In this document: piece after piece, positions 59,724-64,000 of the stretch
Numbering within the stretch: position 1 is the stretch's first letter
Layout of the letters: every line of letters starts with the position of its first letter
Assembly (NCBI GenBank): GCA_021464415.1
Contig: CM038468.1
Coordinates: 32,104,969-32,168,968 of the forward strand
Direction of reading: 5' to 3'
DNA: 64,000 nt
Source: Lonicera japonica
Taxonomy: Eukaryota; Streptophyta; Magnoliopsida; Dipsacales; Caprifoliaceae
Made by a program: the position numbers and the translations under genes
The notes under the pieces: model-generated
The model's input: the letters and a program-made list of their open reading frames with translations, nothing else
Databases searched by the model: none
What the model was told of the DNA's origin: nothing

Positions 59724-62457
59724 ATGGATCTATTCCTCTCATCTCTTCTTATAGGACTCCTCTTTATGCCATCCTTTCTCATTTTATTTTTCATCTACAA
59801 AACCAAAAGCAACAAAACAAAACTTCCACCGGGCAAAACCGGATGGCCAGTCATCGGAGAAACACTCCAATTCGTCAGCACTGGCCGGGCTGGTCACCCT
59901 GAGAGATTCGTCAATGAAAGAATGAAAAAATATTCCCCGGAGATATTTAAAACATCCTTCGGGGGTGATACAATGGCCATTTTTTGCGGCCCTGCAGGCA
60001 ACAAGTTCTTGTTCTCTAACGAAAACAAGCTTGTAGTTTCGTCGTTCCCACCCAATTCTTTGAAAGTTATTAGCTCCCCCAACGTATCCCCATTGATTAC
60101 TGCTAATAAAATACACAAGATTTTTCCCCAATTTGTCAAGCCCGAAGCACTCCAAAAGTACGTACCTATGATGGATTATACAGCAAGGAATTACATCGAG
60201 AGAGAATGCAGTACTCCTTGTAGAGAAGTCAAAATTGTCCCTCTATCACAAAACTTGGCCTTCTCTTTGGCTTGCCATCTATTCGTGAGTGTTGAAGATC
60301 CTCGGCTCGTCGCCAGGATTGCTAAAAGTTTCAAGCTTGTAACCAAGGGGCTATATTCTGTGCCCATAAATTTTCCAGGCACGGCTTTTAATCGTGCTAT
60401 AAAGGCTGCGAATTTGATTAAAAAAGAGCTTTCGCCGATTATCAAGCAGAGGAGAAACGATTTGTCCGAGAAGAAAGATGTGGAATGTCCGCATGACTTC
60501 TTATCAAAAATGCTTGTATGGACTGATGAGGAAGGCCAGTTTTTAAAGGAGATAGAGATTCCTATCATTATCTTGGGTATATTGTTTGCCAGCCATGAAA
60601 CTATAACCACCCTATTGACCTTTGTCATCTATTTTCTTGCGGATCATCCTGATGTCTACGCCAAAGTCCTTGAAGGTAAGTGGAGATTTCTAAAATTGAA
60701 ATAAATACATAAATAAATAAATGAAAAAATTAGGGCAGGTCCTTGTCTTCGAACTTTTCTAGGATGCAGTAAGCTAACTTTCTTTCTTTCTTTTTAATTT
60801 TTTTTTTAAATGGGGACCAAGTCCTAAAAGCCCCTAAGTAAATGTATATTTGGGCATCTATATATATATATATATATATCTTTACTTGACTAATTTCGTT
60901 GTTTTCGGTCTAGTTTGTACACTTGCTTTTAAGATTTTTCAAGTCTTATTTTTCCTAAAAAATGTCTATCTTGATTAATAGAACAACTCAAGATTGCGAA
61001 ATCAAAAGGGCCAGAAGAGTTGTTGAGCTGGGGAGACATGCAAAAGATGAAGTATTCTCGTAACGTCATAAACGAAGTTTTGAGACTTGTGCCTCCTGCT
61101 ACCGGAAATTTCAAAGAAGCTATATGCAATTTTACTTACGGGAACTTCTCAATTCCCAAGGGATGGAAGGTATACTTTCTATATATATAATCAATTGGTT
61201 ATTACGTTGAAAGTTGTAAAAGGGTACCGATTCGCATTCTCCTCGAAAACCTGATTTACTAAAAAAGTATGATTTTCCTTTCTACTTTTTATAATTGGAC
61301 TATATATACAATTGTCGAGAAATACTTTATAGCCCAAAATTATCCCAAATCCTGTAGCCTAAATGAATTTGAAACACACATGCATAAAAATATGGGAGAC
61401 ATAAAGCGATGAATGGTTTGGATGCATTTACCAGTGAATTACCACATGGGCTAGGGCCTGGATATTGGGAATATTTTTTTTTTCTTGGGTCATGTATAGG
61501 GGTGTGCAAAAACCAAACCGGACCGAAAAGACCGACCGAACCGGACCGGACCGTAGGCTTTTTTTCGGTTTTTATATATGTTGCAGGTCGGTTCGGTCTA
61601 CTTTTTTTTGGACCGATCAAATTCGGTCCGGTCCTCGGTCCTATAGGTTAAAAACCCTATAAAACCGAACCGAACCGAGTATTTGTATATTTTAAAAAAA
61701 TATATATATTTGCTCTTTTTAACATTGAATGTTGGCATCTTTTTTAACATTTCAATCTATTTTTTGGCACATAAAATGGTTGTGTATTAATTTTTAATGT
61801 TCTGTATTTTTGTTGTTGCGTATTATTTTTTTTTTTTTTTGCAAAAGTTAGCCATTTTTTTTTAAGACATCTTTTATTATTCTAGGCCCAACTTTATTTT
61901 GCAACAGGCCCATATATCAAGCCCAAACCGAAAGACCGACCGAGACCGACCCGATAAACACTGCTTCGGTTCGGTCTGATCTTATATACACTTTCAGTCC
62001 GGTCCGGTCCAAAAAAATAAAGGACCGAAGTAGTCGGTCCGGTCCAAAAAGGCGGTCAACGGGTCGGTTGACCGACCCGTGAACACCCCTAGTCATGTAG
62101 CATGAATTTCTCATATATGTCAAATATTGATTATTCATAAAATTGTTTCATTATTAGCTTTTTTGGACGGTACATTCGACGCATAAAGATCCAAAATACT
62201 TCCCGAATCCAGAGAAGTTTGATCCGTCGAGGTTCGAAGGAAAAGGGCCAATACCGTTCACTTTTGTACCATTTGGAGGGGGACCAAGGATGTGCCCAGG
62301 AAGCGAGTTTGCTCGTTTGGAAGTACTAACCTTTATGCATAGGTTAGTAACAAAATTTAGATGGGAAAAGCTAATTCCAAATGAAAATATTGCATATGAC
62401 CCGTTTCCAATGCCAGTTAACGGACTTCCAATTAGGCTTTTTTCCCACAAAAGCTAA
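59724..62457 (+). CDS. CYP716: CYP716-family cytochrome P450, 3 exons, 479 aa
   Basis: Exons 59724-60675, 60982-61169 and 62158-62457; the introns begin GT and end AG, and the joined frame is 479 codons plus TAA, the usual length of the family. Residues 2-25 are a hydrophobic ER-membrane anchor, followed by the proline hinge LPPG (34-37). The I-helix oxygen-binding segment is ASHETI (289-294), the K-helix ExxR is EVLR (349-352), the PERF-like motif is FDPSRF (401-406), and the heme site is [10 protein letters not shown] with Cys426. The stretches [28 protein letters not shown] and [13 protein letters not shown] are typical of CYP716. Characterised members oxidise pentacyclic triterpenes such as beta-amyrin, often at C-28, using a P450 reductase partner. 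The substrate here is unknown, and the altered I-helix sets it apart from typical CYP716A. All core motifs are intact, so it is probably functional. Confidence 0.93.
61497..62091. mobile_element. hAT-type MITE in intron 2 of the CYP716 gene, 595 bp
   Basis: Starts TAGGGGTGTGCA and ends with the reverse complement of TAGGGGTGTTCA. Both sides carry the 8 bp duplication GTCATGTA (61489-61496 and 62092-62099). Next to the ends, many short accgaaccgg and ccggtccg motifs occur on opposite strands, as in the subterminal repeats where hAT transposases bind. It makes this intron part GC-rich. It lies wholly within the intron and leaves both splice sites untouched. Small frames inside it are not genes. 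Confidence 0.93.
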
Positions 62458-63711
62458 TTTGTTAGTGATGCGTGCTATGTTTGGTCAAATTTCACAATTT
62501 AGGCATCTGAATCGACAAATTTACTATTTATGACTAAATTAAATTTGGAAATAAGTTGAATTAGGTAGGTTAAGTTTGACTTCCATCAAATCCTGCATGA
62601 TTCTTGGCATCAACACCATACGATCCCATGATCTCTGTGATTTTCTATTTTTGGCAATTATTTTGAATTTATTTCCTTTCTTGCAATTTCCTCCTTATAA
62701 CAGGGTATCTTTGTTATTGTAAAAGGTAATTTGTTCAATAAAATTGTGCGTGTATTTCTCTATACTGAGTGTTTATTCCTTGTTTAATTAGTGTAGGTTT
62801 TCTCTATTTCATAATTTTCCGCTGCTTCAACTAGAATTTAAGTTGTAAGGAGAATATGTTGAATTCCCTAATGATGTGAACCAGAAGAAATTTAAAAGTC
62901 CACTATGTATACTCTATGAGAAAAAGGGGCAGTAATTTTAACGTTTCGATTGGTCAATAACACATATCATATTCAACTCCTTTGAAGTAAGGGAATCACT
63001 CTAAAAGTTAGTCAAACAAATCCTAACTTGCTATTCTAGGTAAGTGGTTCAGATTATGCTACATGCATCATGGGCCATTTTTGAGATAAAATCAAAAACA
63101 ACATTGTTTTAAGAAACTCACACCTAACGTCGGAAGTTCTCGCTACAAAAGGTGCCGTATTTTAAGGATTTTTCAGAAATACATTACCTATCACTTTAAA
63201 AATTGGTGGCTTAAAAGAAGTAAAATACATTAAAAATATATTTATTTATATTTTCAAAAGAGTTCTCAATTTTTTTATGTTGCCATTACTAACAATACTC
63301 GTATTATAATCATCGCCAATATTTTGTCTCAGAGTAGACACTTGATATTTATTTAAGATATGTGATGACTTTTATAATTTTTTATATTTTTTGAGAGGTA
63401 TTTGGTGTTTTGGGGTGTGGGTGGGGGTGGAGATCTTGTTTGAGATCCAAGCTACCAAGCAAGAAGCCACTTGGTCAATGCCCAATGACCAAGGCATGAA
63501 GATTAGGAATATTGCCTTTTAAGTTTGAATATCAAGTTGATACTATATTTTGTTTAACTATATGATCATATAAAATTTTAATCGATAAAATTAAATAATA
63601 GTTATCATCTCTATTAAGTTTTCAGAAAAAATCAATACGTTTATTCCTGAAAATGGACGATCCTTGGTTTTTTTTAAATTGAGGACCGGCTATTTAAGAT
63701 CGAGTCTGATA
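62458..63711. other. 3' flank of the P450 gene
   Basis: Contains a likely polyadenylation signal and a short G-rich patch (63406-63432, ggtgttttggggtgtgggtg). No other gene recognised. Confidence 0.45.
62737..62742 (+). terminator. Probable polyadenylation signal of the CYP716 gene
   Basis: AATAAA 280 bp after the stop codon, in a T-rich region. This is a plausible 3' UTR length for a plant gene, but plant signals are loose. Confidence 0.4.
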
Positions 63712-63721
63712 TATATACATA

Positions 63722-63820
63722 GGGCCAAGTTCTCAACGGGTATCGTCTCTTTCTACCTATCGATGGCAATTGACAATAACTAATACTCATTGATGAGGTG
63801 GCAATGTTAGGTTTATATTT
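63722..63820. repeat. Terminus-like repeat shared with 54880-54979
   Basis: After a short TA run, the sequence beginning gggccaagttctcaacgggt resembles the reverse complement of 54880-54979 over about 90 bp, including ctatcgatgg, ttgacaataactaat and gatgaggtgg. It looks like another end of the same dispersed element; the rest lies to the right, possibly outside the window. Confidence 0.5.
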
Positions 63821-64000
63821 TTAGTTGGCTTGATTCCGATGCCAAGAACACTTTCTGTTGTAATTATTTGAGTCAAATTCAAGATTTGAAGACACAACAA
63901 TTAACGGAAGCTCGCCGAACTTACGAATTCATCACACATAATTCAGGACCTAAGGTAAGTTGGTTTTATGGTTTGATTCAAAATATAGGTAGTGTTTGAG

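Noticed and set aside
59784..60628. Antisense open frames opposite the first P450 exon
   Set aside because: They are shadows of the strongly supported sense gene and carry no motifs.
61327..62138. Open frames in P450 intron 2 with repeated Arg/Pro/Gly
   Set aside because: They are read through the GC-rich ends of the hAT MITE.
1..64000. tRNA, rRNA or other structural RNA genes
   Set aside because: No cloverleaf with A and B boxes and no rRNA-like sequence was noticed; the only tRNA-like match is the retroelement primer site.

Overview
The window is nuclear DNA of a flowering plant, most likely a eudicot. It is AT-rich, dominated by plant-type LTR retrotransposons and MITEs, contains microsatellites, and carries one complete CYP716-family cytochrome P450 gene, a family tied to plant triterpenoid metabolism. 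There are no operons, CRISPR arrays or RNA genes that I can support.

Layout. 1-14 kb (minus strand): a cluster of related, mostly broken copies of an unrecognised multi-exon gene. It includes a ~1.6 kb segment present twice (1-1627 and 12220-13842) and is interrupted by a clean 1851 bp solo LTR (2032-3882, target duplication GGTTG). 13.8-28.2 kb: a tandem array of ~875 bp units that is an internally amplified copy of the same LTR on the minus strand. Most units carry a near-perfect 36 bp hairpin. Two stretches of the array (about 15.8-17.8 and 19.7-21.5 kb) look like two sequences shuffled together in short blocks, which suggests a consensus or assembly artefact. 29.6-31.8 kb (minus): what appears to be the intact member of the gene family, predicted as 7 exons and 262 aa. 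34.8-46.5 kb: nested mobile elements, namely a foldback element, a truncated third copy of the LTR carrying a copia-type solo LTR (TSD CAACC), and a decayed Athila-like Ty3/gypsy element that itself holds a solo LTR of its own family. 47.3-49.2 kb: a ~0.95 kb tandem duplication. 50.0-56.4 kb: a 6.3 kb non-coding element with matched terminal inverted repeats and an 8 bp target duplication, containing a further nested element. 57.5-58.0 kb: a Harbinger-type MITE. 59.7-62.5 kb (plus): the CYP716 gene (3 exons, 479 aa) with a 595 bp hAT-type MITE in intron 2.

Functionally, the only gene that can be assigned a biochemical role is the CYP716 P450 (probable triterpene oxidase of the ER membrane). 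The seven-exon gene at 29.6-31.8 kb has coherent splice structure but no family I recognise. I did not find a coherent new multi-gene system. The most unusual items are the LTR-derived hairpin array, the shuffled segments inside it, and the unidentified tandem gene family.
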